Source: Tenacibaculum aquimarinum
Lineage (GTDB): Bacteria; Bacteroidota; Bacteroidia; Flavobacteriales; Flavobacteriaceae
Direction of reading: 5' to 3'
DNA length: 61,034 nucleotides
Assembly: GCF_022478115.1 (NCBI RefSeq)
Contig: NZ_JAKGSC010000010.1
Coordinates: 1 to 61,034 of the forward strand
The notes beneath the pieces were generated by a model, which saw only the letters and a program-made list of their open reading frames with translations, was not told the DNA's origin and ran no database searches. Position 1 is the stretch's first letter; the number at the start of each line of letters is the position of its first letter. Below are positions 45,696-54,758 of the stretch, piece after piece. Position numbers and translations under genes: made by a program.

Positions 45696-46538
45696 TTACA
45701 TCATTTTCTTCAAGAACTCTTTATTCATTTTAATATAATCTGCATTTCCTCTTGCTTCAGCTCCTGCTAAAGAAGCTTTAGCTGCAGTAATTGCACCTGC
45801 TTTATCACCAGCTTTAGCTAAGATTAAAGATTGTTTACGTAAATACCAAAAAGGAGCTTTTCCATTAGTCATATCAACAGCTTTGTTAATCCAAGCTTTT
45901 GCTTTTTGTATGTCTTTACCTTCCTCTAAATAGTAAGAAGCTGAAGCGTAATAATCTGCTGCACTTGGTCCTGCCATTACTTTTGTAATGTTATCAGCAA
46001 CCATTTTACCAGTTGGCACATCAATTTTTACACCAACATAAGCATTTTCCCATAACATACCCAACATAGCTGAACTGCTAGTTAAATCGTCAAAAGTCAT
46101 TGTAAATGTTTCAATTTTCATTGGCATTGGTTGTACTTGTGCTGTAGTTTTTGCTGCAATTTTAGTGTCGTCCCATTTTTGTGGTGCTCCATTTCCTTTA
46201 TATTCTGTGTAAAAATATACTTCCCAAGATGTTGCGCTTGGTTTAGTAAAAATAGCATACGTTCCTTTTTTTAAGTTTTGTCCATCAATAGAAACATCAG
46301 TAGAAAATGTAATTTTAGTTCTAGAATTTGCTCCTGTTCTCCAAATTTTATTAAAAGGAACTAAATCTCCAAAAATTGTACGTCCTTTTGCTCCTGGTCT
46401 TGAGTATTCTAAAGTAACATCTGTTAAACCAACAACTTGTTCCACTTTAGAAAATGGACTTGGAGCAGGTGTTTTAATTTGTGCATTTGTGCTTACTGTA
46501 AAAGCGATTACCAATAAGCTTAATAGTATTTTTTTCAT
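45696..46538 (-). CDS. DUF2911 domain protein, secreted
   Basis: 280 residues with a signal peptide (MKKILLSLLVIAFTVSTNAQ). The DUF2911 domain (about 25-165) has VTLEYSRPGAKGRTIFGDLVPFNKIWRTGANSRTKITFSTDV, GTYAIFTKPSATSWEVYFYTE and MLWENAYVGVKIDV. The C-terminus has two TPR-like helix pairs (YYASASYYLEEGKDIQKAKAWINKAVDM; AGDKAGAITAAKASLAGAEA). The family is abundant in Bacteroidota and periplasmic; its role is not known. Transcribed alone. Confidence 0.9.
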   Translation of the reverse strand: MKKILLSLLVIAFTVSTNAQIKTPAPSPFSKVEQVVGLTDVTLEYSRPGAKGRTIFGDLVPFNKIWRTGANSRTKITFSTDVSIDGQNLKKGTYAIFTKPSATSWEVYFYTEYKGNGAPQKWDDTKIAAKTTAQVQPMPMKIETFTMTFDDLTSSSAMLGMLWENAYVGVKIDVPTGKMVADNITKVMAGPSAADYYASASYYLEEGKDIQKAKAWINKAVDMTNGKAPFWYLRKQSLILAKAGDKAGAITAAKASLAGAEARGNADYIKMNKEFLKKMM

Positions 46539-46622
46539 GATTAGATAGTTTTTAATTTATGAGGCTAAATTTACGATGAATTAAAACGATAAATGTTAAT
46601 GAAAACTTAAAATAGTAGGTTG

Positions 46623-46630
46623 TATCTTTG
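46623..46630 (+). promoter_or_regulatory. -7 element of the aquaporin gene
   Basis: TATCTTTG fits TAnnTTTG and ends 15 bp before the chosen TTG start. It covers the alternative TTG start at 46628, arguing against that one. A -33 TTG is not clear. Confidence 0.5.
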
Positions 46631-46645
46631 CTAAAATTTATAAAA

Positions 46646-47311
46646 TTGAAGAAATATATTTCAGAATTTATAGGGACTTTTGCTTTGGTTTTCTGTGGAA
46701 CAGGAGCAATGACTATTAATGAAGTTACTGGCGGTGATGTTACACACGTTGGTATTGCAATTACTTGGGGATTTATTGTTATGGCAATGATTTATGCTTT
46801 TGGAGATATTTCTGGAGCACATTTTAATCCAGCAGTTACTATTTCTTTTGCCTATGCAAAAAAGTTTGCATGGAAAGAAGTTCCGAAATATATAATTGCA
46901 CAAGTTCTTGGCGCTTTATTGGGTAGTTTAATGCTGTGGATTTTATTTCCCACAAGTGAATTTTACGGAGCAACAATACCCACAATAGATGTTTGGCGAG
47001 CCTTTATTTTAGAGTTACTATTAACTTTTTTCTTAATGCTTACCATCATTAATGTTTCCACAGGAAGTAAAGAGGTTGGTGTGGTTGCAGGTATTGCAAT
47101 TGGTGGTGTAGTTTTGTTAGAAGCAATGTTTGCTGGTCCCGTTACAAAAGCCTCTATGAATCCTGCTCGTTCAATAGCACCAGCGTTAATTTCAGGTCAT
47201 ACAGAACATTTATGGTTATATCTTTTAGCACCAATCTTAGGTGCTTTGTTGGCAGTTGTTTCTTGTAAATTAGTAAAAGACGAAAATTGTTGCGATAATG
47301 AAAAGTGTTAG
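46646..47311 (+). CDS. Aquaporin / MIP family channel
   Basis: About 221 residues from TTG 46646. A start at 46628 lies inside the promoter -7 element, while the N-terminus KKYISEFIGTFALVFCGTG is the typical aquaporin start. Six transmembrane helices and two half-helices carry the NPA boxes: SGAHFNPAVTISFAY and TKASMNPARSIAPAL. The selectivity filter residues resemble AqpZ-type water channels or glycerol facilitators; I do not choose. The C-terminus has a Cys-rich end (SCKLVKDENCCDNEKC) not usual for the family. Its last 14 bases overlap the next gene. Confidence 0.92.
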   Translation: MKKYISEFIGTFALVFCGTGAMTINEVTGGDVTHVGIAITWGFIVMAMIYAFGDISGAHFNPAVTISFAYAKKFAWKEVPKYIIAQVLGALLGSLMLWILFPTSEFYGATIPTIDVWRAFILELLLTFFLMLTIINVSTGSKEVGVVAGIAIGGVVLLEAMFAGPVTKASMNPARSIAPALISGHTEHLWLYLLAPILGALLAVVSCKLVKDENCCDNEKC

Positions 47312-48056
47312 TATTTTAGGTTGTGGTTGGTTAGGGAAATCGTTAGCTGTTTCTTTGTTAAATGATGGTTATTCAGTAAAAGGTTCTACCACAAGTGAAG
47401 AAAAATTAGAAACATTAGAATTCAATAATATAGAGCCTTATATAATTGATATTACTGATTTTGAAGAGTTTGATAGCTTTTTAAATTCTGATATTTTAAT
47501 CATCGCAATTACCTCAAAAGATATTGATGGCTTTGAAAATTTAATTTCTCAAATTGAAAATTCTAACACTCAAAAAGTACTATTTATCAGTTCTACTTCG
47601 GTCTATGGAAGGCTAAATAAAGTAATGACTGAAGAAGATGAAGTTTTACAAACACCATTAACTGAAATTGAAAATCTGTTTAGAGAAAACACTTTTTTTG
47701 AAACTACAATACTACGTTTTGCTGGTTTATTTGGAGATGAAAGACACCCTTCTAATTGGTTTAAGGCGAGAAAAATACCACAACCAAAAGGATTTGTAAA
47801 CATGATTCATAAAGAAGATTGTATAGAAATTATTCATGAAATTATAGATCAAAATTGTTGGAATATTACTTTAAACGCCTGTTCTAATCATCATCCAACT
47901 AGAAGAGAATTTTATTCATTTGCAAAATTAAGTAATGGATTAGCACTTCCTGAATTTGAAAATAATGAGATTTATGAGTGGAAAATTATCAGTTCTAAAA
48001 AAGTGCAAGAAGTATTAGGTTATACTTTTATTCACGATGATTTATTGTCAATTTAA
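47298..48056 (+). CDS. NAD(P)-binding epimerase-like protein (YeeZ-like)
   Basis: 252 residues. The Rossmann motif is VSILGCGWLGKSLAVSLLNDG (GxGxxG form). The SxxVYG segment reads FISSTSVYG, close to the extended-SDR type but without the usual YxxxK in its normal place. LRFAGLFGDERHP and NMIHKEDCIEIIHEII are typical of the YeeZ-like group. Function of this group is unknown. Translational overlap of 14 bp with the aquaporin gene, which may be only compaction. Confidence 0.82.
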   Translation: MKSVSILGCGWLGKSLAVSLLNDGYSVKGSTTSEEKLETLEFNNIEPYIIDITDFEEFDSFLNSDILIIAITSKDIDGFENLISQIENSNTQKVLFISSTSVYGRLNKVMTEEDEVLQTPLTEIENLFRENTFFETTILRFAGLFGDERHPSNWFKARKIPQPKGFVNMIHKEDCIEIIHEIIDQNCWNITLNACSNHHPTRREFYSFAKLSNGLALPEFENNEIYEWKIISSKKVQEVLGYTFIHDDLLSI

Positions 48057-48120
48057 GTTTCAAAGTTATTTAATCTGCCAGTTCTAGAGGAGTTTTTTAT
48101 TTTTGAATACTGAATATTGT

Positions 48121-49761
48121 CTACTGATACTTCTTCTTTCTCCAATAATTAAAACCAAACCCAAAAGCAAATAACAATAAAAGCGGAACAATAATATTTA
48201 GAAATTGCCAATATCCTTTTTCATTAAAAGCTTGTTGTTTGTCTAAAATATTAAGTTGAAGCGATTTGTTTTTTAAGTTGATTAAACCTGAATCATCTAA
48301 TAAATAATCTACTGAATTTAGAAGAAAATCTTTGTTTCCAAAACGCTCGTTTGTCCATTTATCAGTTGCTAAATCGTGTGGTTCTCCTTTTAAAATTTGA
48401 TTCTTTCCAATATCACCGTCAGCAATAATTATCATTTTATTGTCTGAAGATTTTCCTTTAAAAATTGAACTTTTAAACGGTTTAATTCGGTTTGCGTAGG
48501 CTGAATTAAATTCGCCTTCTAACAACACACTAAACAATTGATTTCCTCCAGAAAACTCTTGTTCAGTAGGTTCATTTGCAATGCTTGATAGTTCAATAAT
48601 TGTAGGTAAACCAACTTGTTTTGTTAATACTGAACTTACTAATAAAGGCGTTTTTTTAATGTTGTTTTTTAAAGTATCAATTTGTGTTACAAATTGTAAA
48701 CGAACAGGTAAAACGTTTTTACTAATTGGATGATTAGGATTTCCAGAAACTAACGGATTGTAAAACCAAGGTAAGTTTTGAAACTGTGTTTGATTTCCAA
48801 CATTTCCTGTTGCTAACGGAATTTTAGACGCATATAAATCTTGCACTAATTTGCTATTTACTCGAACTCCATAAGCAAAAAGTAGATCAGTTAAATTTAG
48901 TTCTCTAGGATACGCTAGCATTTTACCGTTGTTAAATAAACTATCAGTATCAGCTTGGACATTGTCTAGCATCCACAACGTTTTTCCGCCGTTTGTAATA
49001 AATTGATCGAGCGTAAATTTTTCTTCAGCGGTAAATTTTTCTGTAGGTTTTGCAATAATAGCAAGATCAAAGTTTGTTAAACCTTGCAATGTTTTTTGCG
49101 GGTTTTTTGCAACAGAATCCAATGTAAATTTTGCTAAATGATACTTCTTACTAACTTCACTTAAAAAGCTAAACAATTCAATGTCTTGTAACTCTCCGTT
49201 TCCTGAGATTATAGCAATTTTTTTCTTGTTATTTTGCTTTAAGTTATTCAATGCATTTGCAAACGAATACTCTAAACCTTCAACTGCATTTTGTAATTGT
49301 TCTTCTTGAGTTTTTGCTTGACTTTCTGGCAATAAAGAAACAATTGCTGCTTTGTTTTTATAAGAAATTTCAGCCCAAGGAAAAATAATGGCATTCGATA
49401 ATTTTCCATCTTCTTCAACGGTTAATTGACTCGGATACATTCCTTTTTTTGTCAATTGTTCTCGTTGATTATCAGGATTGATAAAAAGGATTTTTATAAC
49501 TGAATTTTGAGCCTTTAATTCTTCTAAAAACTGACGAGTTTCAGTTTGTAATCGTTGAAATTCTGTAGGGAATTCACCTTCTAAATATACTTTTATAGTA
49601 ACTTGATCTTCATATTTATCAAGAATTGAAGTTGTAATTTCTGATAAAGTATAACGTTTGTCTTGTGTTAAATCGAATCGTTTATAAATTGATTGATTGG
49701 CGAAATTCAACAGAAAAGCTCCTGCTAAAACCAAAGCTATATTTTTTATTTTCTTATTCAT
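48121..49761 (-). CDS. gldG: Gliding-motility ABC transporter substrate-binding subunit GldG
   Basis: 546 residues. The N-terminal transmembrane helix (NIALVLAGAFLLNFANQSIY) is followed by KRFDLTQDKRYTLSEITTSILDKYEDQVTIKVYLEGEFPTEF, diagnostic of GldG. A C-terminal transmembrane helix (FLNIIVPLLLLFAFGFGFNYW) precedes the basic end. GldA, GldF and GldG form an ABC transporter required for gliding in some Flavobacteriia. The gene overlaps gldF by 8 bp. Its downstream flank has a partial ACTGAAT array (about 48103-48115). Confidence 0.95.
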   Translation of the reverse strand: MNKKIKNIALVLAGAFLLNFANQSIYKRFDLTQDKRYTLSEITTSILDKYEDQVTIKVYLEGEFPTEFQRLQTETRQFLEELKAQNSVIKILFINPDNQREQLTKKGMYPSQLTVEEDGKLSNAIIFPWAEISYKNKAAIVSLLPESQAKTQEEQLQNAVEGLEYSFANALNNLKQNNKKKIAIISGNGELQDIELFSFLSEVSKKYHLAKFTLDSVAKNPQKTLQGLTNFDLAIIAKPTEKFTAEEKFTLDQFITNGGKTLWMLDNVQADTDSLFNNGKMLAYPRELNLTDLLFAYGVRVNSKLVQDLYASKIPLATGNVGNQTQFQNLPWFYNPLVSGNPNHPISKNVLPVRLQFVTQIDTLKNNIKKTPLLVSSVLTKQVGLPTIIELSSIANEPTEQEFSGGNQLFSVLLEGEFNSAYANRIKPFKSSIFKGKSSDNKMIIIADGDIGKNQILKGEPHDLATDKWTNERFGNKDFLLNSVDYLLDDSGLINLKNKSLQLNILDKQQAFNEKGYWQFLNIIVPLLLLFAFGFGFNYWRKKKYQ

Positions 49762-50464
49762 CTAATTGTGTTTTTGTAATGAATAAAAAGAAAGCTGTTA
49801 CAGATGCAAAATAAACAATATCTCTAGTGTCTATAACACCTCTGGAAATACTTTTAAAATGTTCATTTATTCCGAATTTAGAAATATTTTGATTGCCAAC
49901 TAAATTTGCAAAAGCATCAAAACCGAAGTATAAAAAGAAGGTTATAAAAACGCTTAAAATAAATGCCACAATTTGATTTTTTGATAATGTAGATGTAAAT
50001 AAACCAACAGCAGTATAGGTTCCAGCTAACAATAATAAACCAATATAAGAGCCAATTGTGCTTCCAAAGTCCAGGTTTCCAATAGGGTTTCCTAATTGAT
50101 AAACCGTGTAAACGTAAGTTAAAGTTGGTAAGAGAGCAACAACAACTAATAGTAGCGAAGCTAAAAATTTACCTAATACAATTTGCCAATTGGTAATTGG
50201 TCTTGTTTTTAAAATTTCTATAGTTCCGCTATTAAATTCATCAGCAAAACTCTTCATGGTAATTGCTGGAATTAAAAATAAAAACACCCAAGGCGCTAAA
50301 TAAAAGAAGTTGTTTAAATCAGCAAAACCTGCGTTTAGAATATTAAAATCGTCTTTAAAAATCCAAAGAAATAATCCGTTTATAACCAAGAAAACTCCAA
50401 TAACCAAGTAGGCAATTGGTGATGCAAAAAATGCAGTGAATTCTTTTTTTAATATTGGTGTCAA
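49754..50464 (-). CDS. gldF: Gliding-motility ABC transporter permease GldF
   Basis: 236 residues with six transmembrane helices and the ABC-2 pattern (PILKKEFTAFFASPIAYLVIG; ITMKSFADEFNSGTIEILKTRPITNWQIVLGKFLAS). The start codon is TTG. It is coupled to gldG (8-bp overlap). gldA (ATPase) is not in the window, as is common since it lies elsewhere. Together they form an inner-membrane exporter tied to gliding. Confidence 0.94.
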   Translation of the reverse strand: MTPILKKEFTAFFASPIAYLVIGVFLVINGLFLWIFKDDFNILNAGFADLNNFFYLAPWVFLFLIPAITMKSFADEFNSGTIEILKTRPITNWQIVLGKFLASLLLVVVALLPTLTYVYTVYQLGNPIGNLDFGSTIGSYIGLLLLAGTYTAVGLFTSTLSKNQIVAFILSVFITFFLYFGFDAFANLVGNQNISKFGINEHFKSISRGVIDTRDIVYFASVTAFFLFITKTQLDE

Positions 50465-50545
50465 TGTGAAAAAGTTTATTGGTTTATGCTTGTAATTGTT
50501 TAAAGTATAAAAGCTTGGTTTTAAAAAAAGAATTTTTCATTTTAC

Positions 50546-51076
50546 TTAATTGTTTACTATTTTATAAATTATATTGTCCTCAACATCATCATCTTTTCTT
50601 TCTGGTTGAAAAACAAAATTGTATTTCTCTAACAACGTAATGGAAGCAATATTATTTTTATGAGTGTAAGCTTCTATGGTTTTTAAATTCATTTTAGTAA
50701 AACCAAAGTTTAAAATAGTATCCATGGCTTCACTCATAAAACCTTTTTTAAAAAACTCAGGGAGTAAAGAGTAGCCGACTTCTCCGTATTTATTGTCATG
50801 GTTAATATTCCAAATACAAATAGAACCAATTGCTTTGTTATTTTCTTTTAAAGTAATTAACCAAGTAATGCTTTTCTCATCAATTTCTTCTTGTGTTATT
50901 TTATTGATAAAATCTTCGGCTTGAGATATTTTTGTAGGAATTTCTCGCTCAATATATTTGTTTATAATAGGGTTTGAACGTAATTCTAAAAAAGTAGCTG
51001 CATCATCTAAGTTAGATTGACGTAAAATTAATCGTTCAGTTTTTAAAACAGGAAAAGAAGAGAAATTAAAGTTCAT
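50546..51076 (-). CDS. GNAT family N-acetyltransferase (RimJ-like)
   Basis: 176 residues. FSSFPVLKTERLILRQSNLDDAATFLELR is the usual N-terminus, and the CoA loop region is YGEVGYSLLPEFFKKGFMSEAMDTILNFGF. KTIEAYTHKNNIASITLLEKYNFV is the C-terminal beta-alpha. Resembles ribosomal-protein alanine acetyltransferases. The start overlaps the stop of the monooxygenase-like gene at one base. Target unknown. Confidence 0.9.
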   Translation of the reverse strand: MNFNFSSFPVLKTERLILRQSNLDDAATFLELRSNPIINKYIEREIPTKISQAEDFINKITQEEIDEKSITWLITLKENNKAIGSICIWNINHDNKYGEVGYSLLPEFFKKGFMSEAMDTILNFGFTKMNLKTIEAYTHKNNIASITLLEKYNFVFQPERKDDDVEDNIIYKIVNN

Positions 51077-51372
51077 TATTTCAAACTTATTGTTTTGTCA
51101 ACACTCCATGCCAAAGGTTTATCATTAAATAAAACTTTAATTTTTGCCCAAATCCCCCTAAAAAGGACAGAGTTTCTGTAGTTTTCTAAATGGTCTTCTT
51201 TTTCCCAATAGCTATAAGTGAAAAAGACATTTGGGTTAGTTTTATCTCTATATACTTCTAATAAAGAGCAACCTTCATATCCTCTAATAAACTCTTTTTT
51301 TTTATCGAAAATTGATAAAAATTCTTCAACTTTTTCTGGGTGAAAACTTAATTTCACGATGCGTACAAACAT
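51076..51372 (-). CDS. ABM-domain protein (putative quinol monooxygenase type)
   Basis: 98 residues with a single dimeric alpha-beta-barrel domain: VRIVKLSFHPEKVEEFLSIFDKKKEFIRGYEGCSLLEVYRD, FFTYSYWEKEDHLENYRNS. This is the antibiotic-biosynthesis monooxygenase fold (YgiN-like). Substrate unknown; no cofactor is usually needed. It lies 5 bp after the SAM-hydrolase gene. Confidence 0.85.
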   Translation of the reverse strand: MFVRIVKLSFHPEKVEEFLSIFDKKKEFIRGYEGCSLLEVYRDKTNPNVFFTYSYWEKEDHLENYRNSVLFRGIWAKIKVLFNDKPLAWSVDKTISLK

Positions 51373-51377
51373 TTTTT

Positions 51378-52241
51378 TTATTTTAAGGTTATAAAATCAG
51401 GTGATTTAATTGTTTCAAACTCTATAGAAATTGTGTCTCTATAATTCATTCCTAACAAAGAAGATGCGCCACCAACAGTGGTTAGATTACTTCTATATAC
51501 AGCAATTTCTAAAAAACCTGCAGAATTAAAGATTGCTAAACGTTCACCATCATTTCTTCGGCGTTCTTCTGGTACAGAAAAATCTACAAACTCATTATAT
51601 CTACTATATATTTTTGAAAATGAATAACGACGAGCAGAAATTTTAAAAGGTCTTCCTTTACCAATTTCATTAAACATTTTTTTATTTATGTTGCTAATTA
51701 CGTTTCCGTAATTGTCAATATAAATTACACCTCCATTAATAATAGTTTGCGTTTGATTTACTTTTGGTTGAATTTCAACTAACTTTTTATATTCTTTAAT
51801 TTCTTTACCAATTACACCTAAATTTCCTCCACGAGCAATATGGCAAGCAACTTGTACAAAGACATCTAAAACAGGAAAACTGCTTTCAATTCTGTCGTGA
51901 ATATTAATTTCTACAATCTTTGTAGGGTTAATTTCAGAAGCAATCATAGAAATTAATCCATTATTTGGACATACAAAAAAATGCCCATCTAATTCTAAAG
52001 CAATATGTTTGTTTTCTATAGATAACTCAGAGTCTACACCAACAATATGTATGCTTCCTTTAGGAAAACTTTTATATGCATTTTTTAAAATGTATGCAGT
52101 TTCTGTAATGTTAAAAGGAGTAATGTGATGTGTAATGTCAATTATTTTAACGTCTGGGAGTTCTGTGTAGATAGCTCCTTTTACAGCACCTACAAAGTGA
52201 TCTTTAGTTCCGAAATCTGTAGTTAAAGTAATTAGAGACAT
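51378..52241 (-). CDS. SAM hydrolase (SAM hydroxide adenosyltransferase, DUF62 family)
   Basis: 287 residues. The N-terminal domain begins MSLITLTTDFGTKDHFVGAVKGAIY, with Asp in TTDFGTxD contacting SAM. FVCPNNGLISMI and DVFVQVACHIARGGNLG are family motifs, and the C-terminal barrel has VIYIDNYGNVISNI. The DUF62 family uses water to split SAM into adenosine and methionine, with relatives that are fluorinases and chlorinases. It is divergent to phoH, a neighbour pairing common in Flavobacteriia. Confidence 0.92.
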   Translation of the reverse strand: MSLITLTTDFGTKDHFVGAVKGAIYTELPDVKIIDITHHITPFNITETAYILKNAYKSFPKGSIHIVGVDSELSIENKHIALELDGHFFVCPNNGLISMIASEINPTKIVEINIHDRIESSFPVLDVFVQVACHIARGGNLGVIGKEIKEYKKLVEIQPKVNQTQTIINGGVIYIDNYGNVISNINKKMFNEIGKGRPFKISARRYSFSKIYSRYNEFVDFSVPEERRRNDGERLAIFNSAGFLEIAVYRSNLTTVGGASSLLGMNYRDTISIEFETIKSPDFITLK

Positions 52242-52414
52242 TAAAAAAATAACTGTTAATTAGTTGTGAAAAAGTTTTTGACTATTTAACGCAAATCTAA
52301 TGATTTCCTCAAAAATAATTTCTAAATTTCTACTGTATTTTAATCAAATATTTTTTAACGCAGTTTATATTAACAAAACAGTCTATGGCTGTTAATTTTT
52401 AAAAAATTTATCAT

Positions 52415-53371
52415 TTGACAGAACGTATAATTGAATTGACAGAAATTGATCCAAACGATTTTTTTGGAGCACAGAATAGTACTATTACTCAATTAAAAAC
52501 ATATTTTCCTAAAATTAAAATTGTTGCACGTGGCAATAAATTGAAAATTTATGGAGAATCAGATATTTTAGATGAGTTTGAAAAACGAGTTGAAATGTTA
52601 ATTAAGTATTTTAATAAATACAATAAATTAGACGAAAATAGTATTGAACGTTTAGTTACTTCAACAGGAAAAGAAGAAGAAACCCGTAAATCTTCAGGAA
52701 AAGGAGATGATATTTTAGTGCATGGAGTTAACGGAAAGCAAATAAAACCACAAAGTTTAAATCAACGTAAAATGGTTTCTTTAATGCAAAAAAACGACAT
52801 GCTTTTTGCCGTTGGTCCTGCAGGTACAGGTAAAACCTACACAGCTGTTGCTTTGGCTGTAAAAGCACTAAAAGAAAAAGATGTACGTAGAATTATCTTA
52901 ACAAGACCCGCTGTAGAATCAGGAGAGAATTTAGGTTTTTTACCAGGAGATTTAAAAGAAAAGTTAGATCCATACATGCAACCATTATATGATGCATTAC
53001 GAGATATGATTCCGCATGAAAAATTAGAATCTCATATAGAAAAAGGAATAATCCAAATTGCACCATTAGCATTTATGCGTGGTAGAACTTTAGACAATGC
53101 TTTTGTAATTTTAGATGAAGCACAAAATACAACGCACAACCAAATGAAAATGTTTTTAACCAGAATGGGAAAACACGCAAAGTTTATTATTACTGGAGAT
53201 CCAGGTCAAATTGATTTGCCTAGAAAACAGGTTTCTGGATTAAAAGCATCTTTACTTACCTTAAAAGATATTGACGGAATTGCACAAGTATTTTTAGATG
53301 ATAAAGATGTTGTGCGTCATAAATTAGTAAGAAAAATTATTATAGCTTATAAAAGTATAGAAACGGAGTAG
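52415..53371 (+). CDS. PhoH family ATPase
   Basis: 318 residues from a TTG start. The N-terminal KH-like part contains PKIKIVARGNKLKIYGE. The PhoH ATPase has Walker A FAVGPAGTGKTYTAVALAV, then RIILTRPAVESGENLGFLPGDLKEKLDPYMQPLYDAL, Walker B VILDEAQNTTHNQMKMFLTR and FIITGDPGQIDLP. Flavobacterial homologues begin with a similar segment, supporting the TTG. PhoH-type ATPases are linked to RNA metabolism with YbeY in other bacteria. Confidence 0.94.
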   Translation: MTERIIELTEIDPNDFFGAQNSTITQLKTYFPKIKIVARGNKLKIYGESDILDEFEKRVEMLIKYFNKYNKLDENSIERLVTSTGKEEETRKSSGKGDDILVHGVNGKQIKPQSLNQRKMVSLMQKNDMLFAVGPAGTGKTYTAVALAVKALKEKDVRRIILTRPAVESGENLGFLPGDLKEKLDPYMQPLYDALRDMIPHEKLESHIEKGIIQIAPLAFMRGRTLDNAFVILDEAQNTTHNQMKMFLTRMGKHAKFIITGDPGQIDLPRKQVSGLKASLLTLKDIDGIAQVFLDDKDVVRHKLVRKIIIAYKSIETE

Positions 53372-53434
53372 GTTTTAGTTGTTAATCAATAGTGTTTAAA
53401 GTATTTTTGCAGTAACAACACAACAAATAAATAG

Positions 53435-54382
53435 ATGAATACAATTAACGAAACGAATTTTAACTTTCCAAAACAGAAGAGTGTTTATAAAGGAAAAGTA
53501 AGAGAAGTTTACAATATAAATGACGAAGTATTAGTAATGATAGCTTCGGATAGGCTTTCTGCTTTTGATGTAATTTTACCGCGTCAAATTCCGTTTAAAG
53601 GTCAAATTTTGAATCAGATTGCAACAAAAATGATGAACGATACAGCAGATATTGTTCCAAATTGGTTAGTTGCAAATCCAGATGAAAACGTTGCAATTGG
53701 TCATTTATGTGAGCCATTTAAAGTAGAAATGGTAATTAGAGGTTACATGTCTGGTCATGCAGCAAGAGAATACAAAGCTGGTAAAAGAGTTTTGTGTGGT
53801 GTTGAAATGGCTGAAGGATTAAGAGAAAATGATAAGTTTCCAAATCCAATAATTACGCCTTCAACTAAGGCAGACAATGGAGATCATGATGAAGACATAA
53901 CACGTGAAGACATTCTTTCTAAAGGCATTGTTTCAGAAGAAGATTACTTAGTTTTAGAAAAATATACAAGAGCTTTATTTCAAAGAGGAACAGAAATTGC
54001 TGCTTCTCGCGGATTAATTTTAGTGGACACAAAATATGAATTCGGAAAAACAAAAGACGGTAAAATTGTCTTGATTGACGAAATTCATACGCCAGATTCT
54101 TCTCGTTATTTTTATGCTGAAGGATATAAAGAACGCCAAGAAAAAGGCGAATCTCAAAAACAATTATCAAAAGAATTTGTACGTCAATGGTTAATTGAAA
54201 ATGGTTTTCAAGGAAAAGACGGACAACAAATTCCAGAAATGGATGATGAAAAAATTATCGAAATTTCTAACAGATATATTGAATTATACGAACAAATAAC
54301 AGGAGAGAAGTTTGTAAAAGCTTCCACAGAAAATGTATTGGCAAGAATAGAAAAGAATGTAACTGAGTTTTTAAATGGATAG
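53435..54382 (+). CDS. purC: Phosphoribosylaminoimidazole-succinocarboxamide synthase
   Basis: 315 residues, the longer eukaryote-like form. Motifs are [72 protein letters not shown] and [17 protein letters not shown]. The enzyme joins CAIR and aspartate with ATP in purine synthesis. Its 3' end overlaps the start of the next gene by 8 bp. Confidence 0.97.
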   Translation: MNTINETNFNFPKQKSVYKGKVREVYNINDEVLVMIASDRLSAFDVILPRQIPFKGQILNQIATKMMNDTADIVPNWLVANPDENVAIGHLCEPFKVEMVIRGYMSGHAAREYKAGKRVLCGVEMAEGLRENDKFPNPIITPSTKADNGDHDEDITREDILSKGIVSEEDYLVLEKYTRALFQRGTEIAASRGLILVDTKYEFGKTKDGKIVLIDEIHTPDSSRYFYAEGYKERQEKGESQKQLSKEFVRQWLIENGFQGKDGQQIPEMDDEKIIEISNRYIELYEQITGEKFVKASTENVLARIEKNVTEFLNG

Positions 54383-54746
54383 TTTAAAACTAAGCATTAG
54401 ACCAGTATTAAATTTATCTTCAGAAATACCAATTGAAGGTTTTCAGAATAAAACTGTTCGTCCTGTTTTAAAGTTACAACACGATCTTATTTTAAAGGTT
54501 TTTACTTTTTTCTGTCTGAAACAAAAAATAGACATTTTAAACTTAGAAAAAAGTAAGTTTAATAAAGTTATAAATACAGTTACAAAAAAGAACATCGCTT
54601 TAAGAAATCAATTTATAGGTTTAACTGTAGGTCAGTTTACAATTACCGAATTTGAGTTCTATAAAGAGAATGATTCAGAAATTAATAAAAGAATTTTAAC
54701 CATGATTGGTCAAAGAATAAAAGATAGTCAATCTAAAATTCAATAA
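54375..54746 (+). CDS. Conserved hypothetical protein downstream of purC
   Basis: 123 residues, mostly helical, with [27 protein letters not shown] and a later [21 protein letters not shown]. In flavobacterial genomes a homologous short gene often follows purC and has been called a glyoxalase, but the VOC fold is not visible and I do not follow that name. Overlap of 8 bp with purC suggests co-translation. Function unknown. Confidence 0.72.
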   Translation: MDSLKLSIRPVLNLSSEIPIEGFQNKTVRPVLKLQHDLILKVFTFFCLKQKIDILNLEKSKFNKVINTVTKKNIALRNQFIGLTVGQFTITEFEFYKENDSEINKRILTMIGQRIKDSQSKIQ

Positions 54747-54758
54747 AAACAAACAACA

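Noticed and set aside
46628..46645. Earlier TTG start for the aquaporin
   Set aside because: It lies within the TATCTTTG promoter element and adds residues not found in the family.
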